A stretch of 44,186 bases of DNA, taken from positions 1-44,186 of the forward strand of contig CATOST010000004.1 of assembly GCA_951812665.1 (NCBI GenBank). The letters are read 5' to 3'. Numbering within the stretch: position 1 is the first letter of the stretch; each line of letters opens with the position of its first letter. The position numbers were made by a program, and so were the translations under genes. Positions 18,839-27,418 of the stretch are shown in pieces. This stretch comes from an uncultured Acidobacteriota bacterium. Its GTDB lineage: Bacteria > Acidobacteriota > UBA6911 > RPQK01 > JAJDTT01. The notes beneath the pieces were generated by a model. The model did no database searches and had not been told where the DNA came from. It saw only the letters and a program-made list of their open reading frames with translations.

Positions 18839-20566
18839 TCACTCGGAACCGCACGGCTGTCCCGATCCACGGCGTAACGTCACGTAGCGCCCGGACTCCC
18901 GGACAGGCCAGACCTCGCATCGGCCGTCCGGCCATTCGACGGCGACGCCCTGCATCTGCGTGGCTTCGTCGAGACCGAAAAGAACCCTCCCGTCATGGGC
19001 GCTGAGATAGCTGCCATCGGTGCGGCAGCGGTGCCGGAGGGGTGGGAGCCCGTGTCGCAATAGGGCGACTCCCGCCTGAAGGATGCCGGTGTAGGGGCTC
19101 TTCTCGCCTTCCAAGCGCACGCCGAGCCAGCGCCGGATCGATGACGCCTGGTTGAGCAGCAGGCGCACCGGTCCGTTGTTGTTGGAGACCACCACATCCA
19201 CGTCTCCATCGTCGTCCAGGTCCCCGAAGGCCGCTCCGCGGCTCACTTCGACCAGATCCAGTCCCGGTCCGGCGGCCGAGGGGGCCACTTCCCGGTACTC
19301 GCCCCCACCGTGGTTGCGAAAGAGCTGGTTCCTCTGGGCGTAGGGATAGGGCGAACCTGAGGGCTGGTTCTCATCCACGGTGACGGCCCCATTGGCCACG
19401 AACAGGTCCAGCCAACCGTCGTGATCGTAGTCGAACCAGAGGGTGCCGAAACCGGTGTAGAGGACACTCGCTTGGGCCAGCGCGAACCGGGAGGTGGCGT
19501 CGGTGAACCCGGTGGCCAGATCGCTCAGGTAGAGGGTATTGGTTTCTCGCTGGTTGTGGGTGACGAAGAGGTCTTCGTCGCCGTCGCCGTCAAAATCGGC
19601 GGCAGTCACGCCCATGCCCGCCTCCGCCACGCCGTCGGCATTGTACGCGACGCCGGACATCAGCCCGAAATCCTCAAAGCCTTTCTCACCGCCGTTGATC
19701 CACAGTTGATTGGGTGTCCCGTCATTGGCAACGTAGATATCCAACCTGCGGTCCCGGTTGGCGTCCACCGCAATGACGCCCAATCCGGGTCCGAAGGCGG
19801 CGCCCAGCCCGGCCTCCTCGCTGACGTCTTCGAATTTGCCGCCCCCCAGGTTCCGAAACAGCCGGTCCGGCGCCGGTTCGTAGACGCTGGGTGAACAGTA
19901 GTCCCGGCGGCTCTCGCCGCACACCTTGTTCCCCCTGACGGTGAAAGAAACGTAGTTGGCGACGTAGAGGTCCAGACGGCCGTCCCCGTCGTAGTCCAGA
20001 AAAGAGGCGCTGGTGCTGAACCTGGGGTCGTCCACGCCGGCGTCCCGGGTCACGTCCTGGAAGGTCCCGTCGCCGCGGTTCCGATACAACACGTTGGGTC
20101 CGAAATTGGTCAAGTAGAAGTCCAGGTCGCCGTCCCCGTCGTAGTCGCCGACGGCCAGCCCCATGCCGTACCCTTCGTGTCCCACACCGGCGGCGCCGGT
20201 GGCATCGGTGAAGCCGAGCCGGCCCGTCTCCTTCAACTGATTGCGGAAAAGGCGGTTGCGCGGCGGCCAGCGTCCGGGAAACGGAAACAGAGATTGAGAG
20301 CGGGCTTTGGCCGGGTCCAGCAGCGCTCCCTGGATCAGGTAGACGTCCAGGTCACCGTCCCCGTCGTAGTCCAGCAGGCCTACCCCGGAGCCCATGATCT
20401 CGGGCAGATGGTACTCCCCGGTGGCGCCGATGAAATGCTGGAAGTCCAAGCCAACTTCGCGGGCCGCTTCCCGGAATGCCGGATCATTCCCTGCTTCCAG
20501 CAATCCCCCGGCCAGGACTCCGGCCAATGCCAGAACGAAAACCGGTGGGAAACTATTCCGTGCCAA
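18839..20566 (-). CDS. CRTAC1-type FG-GAP/ASPIC-UnbV protein (copy 2)
   Basis: A 575-residue exported protein. Signal peptide MARNSFPPVFVLALAGVLAG; then EVGLDFQHFIGATGEYHLPE, the family's opening motif, and FG-GAP repeats DYDGDGDLDVYL, DYDGDGDLDFYL, DYDGDGRLDLYV, DANRDRRLDIYV, DFDGDGDEDLFV and DYDHDGWLDLFV. The final domain ends AVEWPDGRCEVWPV, the UnbV signature. Cysteines around YCSPSVYE may form a disulfide. The start overlaps the TPR gene by 14 bp, so the two are translationally linked. Confidence 0.9.
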   Translation of the reverse strand: MARNSFPPVFVLALAGVLAGGLLEAGNDPAFREAAREVGLDFQHFIGATGEYHLPEIMGSGVGLLDYDGDGDLDVYLIQGALLDPAKARSQSLFPFPGRWPPRNRLFRNQLKETGRLGFTDATGAAGVGHEGYGMGLAVGDYDGDGDLDFYLTNFGPNVLYRNRGDGTFQDVTRDAGVDDPRFSTSASFLDYDGDGRLDLYVANYVSFTVRGNKVCGESRRDYCSPSVYEPAPDRLFRNLGGGKFEDVSEEAGLGAAFGPGLGVIAVDANRDRRLDIYVANDGTPNQLWINGGEKGFEDFGLMSGVAYNADGVAEAGMGVTAADFDGDGDEDLFVTHNQRETNTLYLSDLATGFTDATSRFALAQASVLYTGFGTLWFDYDHDGWLDLFVANGAVTVDENQPSGSPYPYAQRNQLFRNHGGGEYREVAPSAAGPGLDLVEVSRGAAFGDLDDDGDVDVVVSNNNGPVRLLLNQASSIRRWLGVRLEGEKSPYTGILQAGVALLRHGLPPLRHRCRTDGSYLSAHDGRVLFGLDEATQMQGVAVEWPDGRCEVWPVRESGRYVTLRRGSGQPCGSE

Positions 20567-22037
20567 GAGCGCCCATCCCTTCCAGCCGGTTCAGGAGTTC
20601 CTCGATCTGCCGCAGCAGGGAATGCTGGTTGGACGCGGCGGCCATCTGCTTCGCCTTCAGCGCGGCCTCCTTGGCCTCCCGGAACTGTTTCAACTGGATC
20701 CGGGCCAGGGCCAAGGTGTGCAGGTACACGGGTGTGCCCTCGTCCTCGGGTTCCAGCGTCTTCTCCAGGTGTTGCACCGCTTCGGCGGGCTTGCCTTGGG
20801 TCATGAGCAGGCGGGCCAGGTTGAAATGCGGAAGATGGAAATTGGGCTCGTACTGGATGGCCAGGCGGAAATGCCGCACCGCGTCTTCGGCCTGACCCTT
20901 CTGCGCCAGCAGATACCCCAGGTTGTTGTGACTCAGGGAGTGATAGGGGTTGATCTCCAGGGCCTTTCTCAGCGCTTCTTCAGCCTCGTCCATGCGGCCG
21001 GTCATGCCCAGGAACATGCCGAAGTTGTAGTGGGTCTTGTACATGCCCGGGTCGATGGCCACCGCCTTGCGGTAGTGTTCCTCCACCTTCACCGGGTCAC
21101 GCAACACGACGTACAGGGAGGAGAGGTTCCCGTGGGCCACCGAGTGATCCGGGTCGATCTCCAGGGCCTTCAGAAAAGCGGTTTCCGCGGCCCGGAAATC
21201 GCCTTGGTCGCGAAGGGCGATCCCCTCTTCCAGATACCAGGCGGCTCCGGAGGCGAGTGACTGGATCGCGTCCAGCAACGGATCCTGACGGGGAGGCTCC
21301 TTGGTCGAGCTTTGCCGGAACTGGACGAGATGCTCCCGCATCTTGGCTCCGTCGCCCAGGTTCCGATAGGCCAAACCGAGAGCATAGTGGCTGGCCCCGA
21401 ATTCAGGGTACAACTCGCACGCCTTCCGGAAATGCTCGATCGCTCCCGGCAGATCGCCCGTGTCGGCGTGGACGCGCCCCAGACCATAGTGGGCCATTGC
21501 CGAGCCGGGATGGTCCCGGATAATCCGTTGGTACGCCTCCCGGCTCTCATCCGTCTGTCCCAGTTGCCGGAGGACGTCCGCCAGCGCCAAGCGAACCGGA
21601 AGGTCATCCAGTTTGAGCGCCGCGGCCCGGCGAAATGCGGCCGCCGCTCCCTCCAGCTTTCCCAGCGGGACCCGGACGACTCCCAGGTAGTAGGCCCAGG
21701 GATAGTGGTCGGGGACCAGCAAGTGAGACCTGAGATAGAGCGGCTCCGCCAGCTTGTAGCGCTCATTGGCGTGGAGAATCATGCCCAGTTTTCCGTTGGC
21801 CTCCGCAGACTTGGGCTCCGAGCCCAGCCGGTTGGCGGCCACCTCGATCTGTGCCCACGCCGTGGCGTCGAATTCATCTTTCCATGGGGCCAGATCCGGC
21901 ACGGGGGGAAGTTCTTCCACCGCGGCCGGGGCCGCGAAGGAAACCGCGAAGCTCAGGCCCAGAACCATCAAAACCGCACTCGCGCTCTTCCCTCGCCGTC
22001 CTTCCACGAACTTCAGTCCTCGCGTCTGCCAGCTCAT
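20553..22037 (-). CDS. TPR-repeat protein, exported
   Basis: A 494-residue protein with an N-terminal signal (SASAVLMVLGLSFAVSFAAP) and about nine to ten tetratricopeptide repeats, recognisable from patterns such as ALEINPYHSLSHNNLGYLLA, AVAIDPGMYKTHYNFGMFLG, RMDEAEEALRKAL and KACELYPEFGASHYALGLA. It is a scaffold type and has no enzyme motif. Its ATG overlaps the stop of the FG-GAP gene upstream (ATGA), and it overlaps the FG-GAP gene downstream. The constant association suggests a periplasmic complex between the TPR protein and the FG-GAP proteins, which is inference. Confidence 0.9.
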   Translation of the reverse strand: MSWQTRGLKFVEGRRGKSASAVLMVLGLSFAVSFAAPAAVEELPPVPDLAPWKDEFDATAWAQIEVAANRLGSEPKSAEANGKLGMILHANERYKLAEPLYLRSHLLVPDHYPWAYYLGVVRVPLGKLEGAAAAFRRAAALKLDDLPVRLALADVLRQLGQTDESREAYQRIIRDHPGSAMAHYGLGRVHADTGDLPGAIEHFRKACELYPEFGASHYALGLAYRNLGDGAKMREHLVQFRQSSTKEPPRQDPLLDAIQSLASGAAWYLEEGIALRDQGDFRAAETAFLKALEIDPDHSVAHGNLSSLYVVLRDPVKVEEHYRKAVAIDPGMYKTHYNFGMFLGMTGRMDEAEEALRKALEINPYHSLSHNNLGYLLAQKGQAEDAVRHFRLAIQYEPNFHLPHFNLARLLMTQGKPAEAVQHLEKTLEPEDEGTPVYLHTLALARIQLKQFREAKEAALKAKQMAAASNQHSLLRQIEELLNRLEGMGALGTE

Positions 22038-23806
22038 TGGTCCGTCACCGATTTTCCGCTACCCCGATAGAGAACCGTATATCGGTCGACGGGCAGGCCG
22101 CGCCACTCCTCCTGTGTTCCGTCCGTCCATTCGGCGCGAACCTTCAGGACCCGCGTCTCGTCCCCAAGTCCGAAGAGCAGCCTGGGATCGTTGGCGGACG
22201 CGTAGCTCCCGTCGGTCCGGGCACGGCGCCACAGGGTCCGTCCTGCGGGGAGGAACACCGCTACGCGAGTTCCCAACAGGTCCCTCTTGAGCCGCCGGTC
22301 CATCAACCGCAGTCCCAGCCAATGGCGCTGCTGCCCCATCTGGTTGATCAACAGCCGCGCCCGGCCGTTGTTGTTGAACACCAGGACATCCGTGTCGCCG
22401 TCGTTGTCCACGTCCCCGAAGGCCCCGCCCCGGCCAACTTCCGAGAGTTCGAACACCGGGCCGGCCCCGCTCGTCACGTCCTCGAACCGCCTCCCGCCCG
22501 CGTTGCGGAAGAGTTGATTGGGCTGATGAAGTGGGTAGGGGTCGTTCTTCTTGGCCAGGGCGTCAAGGGTGTCCACATGGCCGTTCACGGCCAGGACATC
22601 CAGCCAGCCGTCATTGTCGTAATCCAGGAAGGCCGTCCCGAATCCGGTGTAGGGGACACTGGGGGGCGCGAGACGGGTCCCGGAGGACTCGTCCTCGAAC
22701 CAGCCGCTGCCGTCGTTCCGGTAGAGGGTGTTGGTCTCGTTCAGGAGATGCGTCATGAAAAGATCTTCGTCGCCATCGTTGTCGAAGTCCGCTGCATCCA
22801 CGCCCATGCTCGATTCCGCCTTCCCGTCCTTGTTGAAGGCGCAGCCGGCCAGCAACGCTTCGTTGCTGAAGGTCCCGTCTTTCTGATTCATCCAGAGATG
22901 ATTGGGCCGCTGGTCGTTGGCCACGTAGAGGTCGATCCAGCCGTCCTGGTTGAAGTCGGCCGTGACCACCCCCAGGGAGCCATTGTACTGGCGGGCGATC
23001 TGGGAGGGGGCCGACACGTCCTCGAAGGTCCCGTCTCCCCGGTTGCGAAACAACTGGTCCGGGACCGGCTCATAACTGAGCGGACCGCAATAGTCGACAC
23101 GCCCCGTTATGCCAAAACAGTCCTTGGTGTAGGAAAAACTGAAGTTGACGTAGTTGCCGACGAAGAGATCGAGCCAACCGTCGCGGTCGTAGTCCAGGAA
23201 CGCCGCGCTGACGCTCCAGCGGGGCGCGGCCTCTTCCGGCAGCGCGGCCTCGCTGAAGCTGCCGTTCCCGTTGTTGCGAAACAGCTGGTTCCGCCCGAAG
23301 TTGGTCACGTAGAGATCGATCCAGCCATCGTTGTCGACGTCGGCCGCCGCCGCTCCCATGCCGTACCCGGTGGCCTCGACTCCGCTCTCCTTGGTGACGT
23401 CGGTGAAACGCAGGACACGGCTCCCGTCCGCCCGGACCTCCAGGTCGTTTCGATACAAGCGGTCTCTCGGCGGCAACGGGACCCGCGGCGGAAAGAGGGC
23501 GTCCTTGAGGGCCTTCCCCGGCCCCAGCATGTTGCCCTGGACGATATAGAGGTCCAGGTCTCCATCGTTGTCGTAATCGAACAGGGCGCCGCCCGATCCC
23601 ACCACCTCACAGAAGTACTTCTCCCCCGACATCCCGTTGAAGTGGACGAAATCGATCCCGACGGCCTGAGCCTGGTCGGTAAAGATGTCGGGTCCGGCGG
23701 TCACGGCTCTCAGCAAAAAGAAAAGGCTCAGAATCAGAAGACCCGTGCCGGTAAAGGAAGTCCACCGGTCTCCCTGGGCTCGGGGTTGCTTCCTTCCCCG
23801 GTTCAT
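22034..23806 (-). CDS. CRTAC1-type FG-GAP/ASPIC-UnbV protein (copy 3)
   Basis: A 590-residue exported protein, very close (about 90 percent by eye) to the next gene upstream. A hydrophobic signal (SFTGTGLLILSLFFLLRAV) leads to AVGIDFVHFNGMSGEKYFCE, then the calcium-loop repeats DYDNDGDLDLYI, DVDNDGWIDLYV, DYDRDGWLDLFV, DFNQDGWIDLYV, DFDNDGDEDLFM and DYDNDGWLDVLA. It closes with RAEWTDGTQEEW. Its start overlaps the neighbour's stop (ATGA), and its stop overlaps the TPR gene start. Confidence 0.92.
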   Translation of the reverse strand: MNRGRKQPRAQGDRWTSFTGTGLLILSLFFLLRAVTAGPDIFTDQAQAVGIDFVHFNGMSGEKYFCEVVGSGGALFDYDNDGDLDLYIVQGNMLGPGKALKDALFPPRVPLPPRDRLYRNDLEVRADGSRVLRFTDVTKESGVEATGYGMGAAAADVDNDGWIDLYVTNFGRNQLFRNNGNGSFSEAALPEEAAPRWSVSAAFLDYDRDGWLDLFVGNYVNFSFSYTKDCFGITGRVDYCGPLSYEPVPDQLFRNRGDGTFEDVSAPSQIARQYNGSLGVVTADFNQDGWIDLYVANDQRPNHLWMNQKDGTFSNEALLAGCAFNKDGKAESSMGVDAADFDNDGDEDLFMTHLLNETNTLYRNDGSGWFEDESSGTRLAPPSVPYTGFGTAFLDYDNDGWLDVLAVNGHVDTLDALAKKNDPYPLHQPNQLFRNAGGRRFEDVTSGAGPVFELSEVGRGGAFGDVDNDGDTDVLVFNNNGRARLLINQMGQQRHWLGLRLMDRRLKRDLLGTRVAVFLPAGRTLWRRARTDGSYASANDPRLLFGLGDETRVLKVRAEWTDGTQEEWRGLPVDRYTVLYRGSGKSVTDQ

Positions 23807-25614
23807 GGTTTCGTCACCGCCGTCCCGCTACCCCGATAGAGAACCGAATATTGATCGACGGGGAGGCCGCCCCATTCCTCCTGTGTTCCGTCCGTCCATT
23901 CGGCGCGAACCTTCAGGACCCGCGTCTCGTCCCCGAGTCCGAAGAGCAGCCTGGGATCGTTGGAAGAGGCGTAGCTCCCGTCGGTCCGGACGCGGCGCCA
24001 CAGTGTCCGTCCTGCGGGGAGGAACACCGCCACTCGAGTGCCCAGCAGGTCCCTGTTGAGCCGCCGGTCCATCAACCGCAGCCCCAGCCAATGGCGCCGC
24101 TGGCCCATCTGGTTGATCAACAGCCGCGCCGGCCCGTTGTTGTTGACCACCAGGACATCCGTATCGCCGTCGTTGTCCACGTCCCCGAAGGCCCCGCCCC
24201 GGCTCACTTCCGAGAGCTCGAAGACCGGGCCGGCCCCGCTCGTCACGTCCTCGAACTGGTCACCGTCCACGTTGCGAAAGAGTTGATTGGGCTGATGAAG
24301 CGGGTAGGGATCGTTGTCCTTGGCCAGGGATTCGAGGTTGGAGACATGACCGTTCAGCGCCAGGACGTCCAGCCAGCCGTCGTTGTCGTAGTCCAGGAAG
24401 CCCGTTCCGAAGCCGGTGAAGGGGACGCTGGGAGGCGCGAGCCGGGTACCCGAGGACTGGTCCTCGAACCAGCCGCTGCCGTCGTTCCGGTAGAGGGTGT
24501 TGGTCTCGTTCCGGAGATGCGTCATGAACAGATCTTCGTCGCCGTCGTTGTCGATGTCCGCCGCGTCCACGCCCATGCTCGACTCCGCCTTCCCGTCCTT
24601 GTTGAAGGCGCAGCCGGCCAGCAACGCTTCGTTGCTGAAGGTTCCATCCTTTTGGTTCATCCAGAGATGATTGGGCCGCTGGTCATTGGCCACATAGAGG
24701 TCGATCCAGCCGTCCAGATTGAAGTCGGCCGTGACCACTCCCAGGGAACCATTGTATTGGCGGGCGATCTGGGACGCGCCCGATGCGTCCTCGAAGGTCC
24801 CGTCTCCCCGGTTCCGAAACAACTGGTCCGGGACCGGCTCGTAACTGAGGGGACCGCAATAATCGACACGCCCCGTCGAACCGAAACAGTCCTTGGTGTG
24901 AGAGAAGCTGAAGTTGACATAGTTGCCGACGAAGAGATCGAGCCAACCGTCGCGGTCGTAGTCCAGGAACGCCGCGCTGACGCTCCAGCGCGTCGCGGCC
25001 TCTTTCGGCAGCTCGGCCTCGCGGAAACTGCCGTCCCCGTTGTTGCGGTACAGCTGATTCCTCCCGAAGTTGGCCACGTAGAGGTCGATCCAGCCGTCGT
25101 TGTCGACATCGGCAGCCGCCACTCCCATGCCGTATCCGGTGGCCTCGATCCCGCTGGCTTTTGTGACGTCGGTGAAGCGCAGTTTCCGGCTCCCGTCCGC
25201 AAGAATCTCCAGGTCATTTCGAAATAAGCGGTCTCCCGGGGTCAGCGGGACCCGCGGTGGAAAGAGAGCGTCCTTCAGGGCCTTCCCCGGCCCCAGCATG
25301 TTGCCCTGGACGATATAGAGGTCCAGGTCTCCGTCGTTGTCGTAATCGAACAGGGCGCCGCCGGCCCCCACCATCTCGCAATAGTATTTCTCCCCCGACA
25401 TCCCGTTGAAGTGGACGAAATCGATCCCCGCCGCCTGAGCCTGGTCGCGGAAAAGGACCGTGCCGGAGTCCGATCCGGCCAGGGGAGCCAGGTTCGCTTG
25501 AAGGCAAAGAGCAGCGGCGAGCCCACACCATCCTCGGAGGGAAAACCAGAGCCCCACCGCGGCCTGCCTTGGCTCGAGTGGGTTTTGCACGTCCTTGCCT
25601 GGTGTCTTCGTCAT
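23803..25614 (-). CDS. CRTAC1-type FG-GAP/ASPIC-UnbV protein (copy 4, first gene of operon)
   Basis: A 603-residue exported protein and the probable first gene of the operon. It shares the architecture and most of the sequence of copy 3: AAGIDFVHFNGMSGEKYYCE, repeated Asp-rich loops, NFSFSHTKDCFGSTG, and the ASPIC/UnbV end WTDGTQEEWGGL. The differing residues are concentrated in the signal peptide. The tandem pair results from a recent duplication. Signal: WFSLRGWCGLAAALCLQANL. The PIN toxin gene ends 15 bp downstream of nothing in this operon; it lies just upstream, so the operon promoter must sit within or before the toxin gene. Confidence 0.92.
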   Translation of the reverse strand: MTKTPGKDVQNPLEPRQAAVGLWFSLRGWCGLAAALCLQANLAPLAGSDSGTVLFRDQAQAAGIDFVHFNGMSGEKYYCEMVGAGGALFDYDNDGDLDLYIVQGNMLGPGKALKDALFPPRVPLTPGDRLFRNDLEILADGSRKLRFTDVTKASGIEATGYGMGVAAADVDNDGWIDLYVANFGRNQLYRNNGDGSFREAELPKEAATRWSVSAAFLDYDRDGWLDLFVGNYVNFSFSHTKDCFGSTGRVDYCGPLSYEPVPDQLFRNRGDGTFEDASGASQIARQYNGSLGVVTADFNLDGWIDLYVANDQRPNHLWMNQKDGTFSNEALLAGCAFNKDGKAESSMGVDAADIDNDGDEDLFMTHLRNETNTLYRNDGSGWFEDQSSGTRLAPPSVPFTGFGTGFLDYDNDGWLDVLALNGHVSNLESLAKDNDPYPLHQPNQLFRNVDGDQFEDVTSGAGPVFELSEVSRGGAFGDVDNDGDTDVLVVNNNGPARLLINQMGQRRHWLGLRLMDRRLNRDLLGTRVAVFLPAGRTLWRRVRTDGSYASSNDPRLLFGLGDETRVLKVRAEWTDGTQEEWGGLPVDQYSVLYRGSGTAVTKP

Positions 25615-25629
25615 CGGGAATCCATGTGC

Positions 25630-26064
25630 CTATCCAAGCGGATCAACGACGGTCAAGAACGGGAAACGATTGAAATCGGCATCACGGGTGCAGATCCGGC
25701 TGACGCCATGTTCCCTCATCAACACGGCAGTATGGAGATCGTGAAAGAGGTTGCCGCCGAGATCCGGAAACTCCTTCAGGGTCCCCGCCAATACCGTGGC
25801 GTGACGATCGGTTGCCAGGAGCAGATCGAAACCGGGCGACTCCAGCAACGCCCGTAGAAAACCCCATGACTCCCCCGCCGTCCAAGGGAATCTCGAGACT
25901 CGCGGGTGCGTGGTCACCCGCAGGAACTCGTAACAGACGTTCCAAGTGAGAAAAGCGGGCGACGGATCGTCGCGAGCCTGTAGGATCTTTCGGCGGCAGC
26001 GATCATGAAACGGGGAATCCTCGTCGACCGCGTAAACGAGAACGTTGGTGTCAAAGGCCAGCAC
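25630..26064 (-). CDS. PIN-domain toxin (VapC-like)
   Basis: A 144-residue PIN ribonuclease. Acidic active-site residues appear in LAFDTNVLVYAVD, in the central WNVCYEFLRV, in FHDLHTAVLMREH and in CTRDADFNRF. The start is a GTG (26062-26064) immediately after the antitoxin stop TGA, with no spacing, so translation is coupled. The toxin ends only 15 bp before the FG-GAP operon, so the pair may be co-transcribed with it. Free toxin would be expected to cleave tRNA or other RNA. Confidence 0.9.
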   Translation of the reverse strand: MLAFDTNVLVYAVDEDSPFHDRCRRKILQARDDPSPAFLTWNVCYEFLRVTTHPRVSRFPWTAGESWGFLRALLESPGFDLLLATDRHATVLAGTLKEFPDLGGNLFHDLHTAVLMREHGVSRICTRDADFNRFPFLTVVDPLG

Positions 26065-26304
26065 TCACGCCTCGTCCATCGTGCGGTAGAGCGCCTCGCG
26101 GTCGGCGACATCGACCCGGAGCCCCCCGCTTTTCCAGGTCGGCAACGGCGGCATGGGTTCCCGTCCATCGTCGATTCGCTTACTCCCGGCGAGGACACGC
26201 CGGAGTCCCGCCTCAACGAGAGCGGACATGGTGGTTCCGCGCCGGGCCGCTTCTTCCCGTAGCCGCTGCATCACCGTATCGTCGATGTTGAGGGTCGTTT
26301 TCAT
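26065..26304 (-). CDS. Antitoxin of the VapC-like toxin (ribbon-helix-helix)
   Basis: A 79-residue protein that begins MKTTLNIDDTVMQRLREEAA, the classical ribbon-helix-helix antitoxin opening, followed by RRGTTMSALVEAGLRRVLAG. The C-terminal tail contains PPLPTWKSGGLRVDVADREA, a common form of VapB-like toxin-binding tail. The ATG at 26302-26304 is chosen over one four codons upstream because it matches the family opening. Confidence 0.9.
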   Translation of the reverse strand: MKTTLNIDDTVMQRLREEAARRGTTMSALVEAGLRRVLAGSKRIDDGREPMPPLPTWKSGGLRVDVADREALYRTMDEA

Positions 26305-26376
26305 ATGGAAAACCATACTCGCTGGATCTCTGAAGCGTCAACCGAAACGGCCGACGCCTCATGCTATGATGCGCGG

Positions 26377-27357
26377 ATGAGCCAAAGACTGAAGGTGCTG
26401 TTTCTTCCCCTACCTGGTTTGTTCGAGCGCTGGGGGTCCGACGTGGTTGCCGCCGTGACAAAGAATCACGACTTGCGCATCGCCGACTACGACCAGCCCC
26501 TGGCCCCGCAGTTCGAAGGCATCGACGCCGTCATCGATCACGGCGGATCGGTGGGAACCCGGGAGATGGTCGATCTGGCCGCGGCAGGCAAGGTCCAGCA
26601 TTGGCAGATCCTGGGGACCGGGTTCGACCACTTCGACCTCGAATACTGGAAGGCGAAGAGAATGCCGGTTTCCAATTGCCCGGGAGCCTTCAGCGCCGTG
26701 GCCTTGGCCGACTGCGCCATGATGTTCATTCTGATGCTGGCCCGCAGGTACCAGGAATCGAAGGAAGTTCTGGATAGCGGCAAACTCTACCGGCCGATGG
26801 GCGCCGAGATGGAGGGTTGGAAGCTGGGCATTCTCGGTCTGGGGGCCAGCGGCATCGAACTGGCGAAACGCGCCCCGGGCTTCGGGATGAAGACTCTCGC
26901 CATCGACATCCGGGACATCGGGGCCGATGAGATGAGCGAGCTGGGACTGGAGTTCGCCGGGAAGCCCTCCGACATGGACGACGTCATCGCCCAATCGGAC
27001 GTCGTCTCCCTGCATCTGCATCTTAACCAGGAGACCCGTCACATCATCGACGAACGCCGGCTGAAGTTAATGAAGTCCTCTGCGTTCCTGGTCAACGTCT
27101 CCCGTGGAGAGCTGGTGGACGAGGCGGCTCTGGAGCAGGCCCTCGTGGAAGGCTGGATCGGGGGCGCCGGAATCGACGTCTACAGCCAGGAGCCGCCCGA
27201 TCTGTCCTCGGCCATCTTCCGGTTGCCGAATGCGGTGACCACGCCCCACATCGCGGGCGTCACCGACGGCACCTCGCGCAAGCGCGCGGCCTGTGCCACC
27301 GAAAACCTGGACCGGCTCGCCGCGGGATTGGAGCCGCTGTACCGGATCGACCAGTGA
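26377..27357 (+). CDS. D-isomer-specific 2-hydroxyacid dehydrogenase
   Basis: An NAD-dependent dehydrogenase of 326 residues. The nucleotide-binding GILGLGASG is at 151-159. The catalytic triad is visible: R243 in VSRGELVDE, E272 in SQEPPD, and H291 in TPHIAG. Family members reduce or oxidise 2-keto/2-hydroxy acids (phosphoglycerate, glyoxylate, lactate and others); the substrate is not evident. The ATG at 26377 is chosen because upstream residues in the frame overlap the antitoxin promoter region and are not conserved-looking. It is divergent from the toxin-antitoxin pair and convergent with the methyltransferase gene, so it is probably monocistronic. Confidence 0.92.
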   Translation: MSQRLKVLFLPLPGLFERWGSDVVAAVTKNHDLRIADYDQPLAPQFEGIDAVIDHGGSVGTREMVDLAAAGKVQHWQILGTGFDHFDLEYWKAKRMPVSNCPGAFSAVALADCAMMFILMLARRYQESKEVLDSGKLYRPMGAEMEGWKLGILGLGASGIELAKRAPGFGMKTLAIDIRDIGADEMSELGLEFAGKPSDMDDVIAQSDVVSLHLHLNQETRHIIDERRLKLMKSSAFLVNVSRGELVDEAALEQALVEGWIGGAGIDVYSQEPPDLSSAIFRLPNAVTTPHIAGVTDGTSRKRAACATENLDRLAAGLEPLYRIDQ

Positions 27358-27418
27358 CGAGCTCCGAGCCGGCGGTCCCGCCCGGCGTTCGTTGCTGACT
27401 TTCAGCCGTGGCAGTTTC

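Noticed and set aside
21851..23839. Long plus-strand frame (662 codons) over two FG-GAP genes
   Set aside because: The same kind of frame occurs over the neighbouring copy; Asp-rich repeats on the minus strand produce it, and the minus-strand frames carry the domains.
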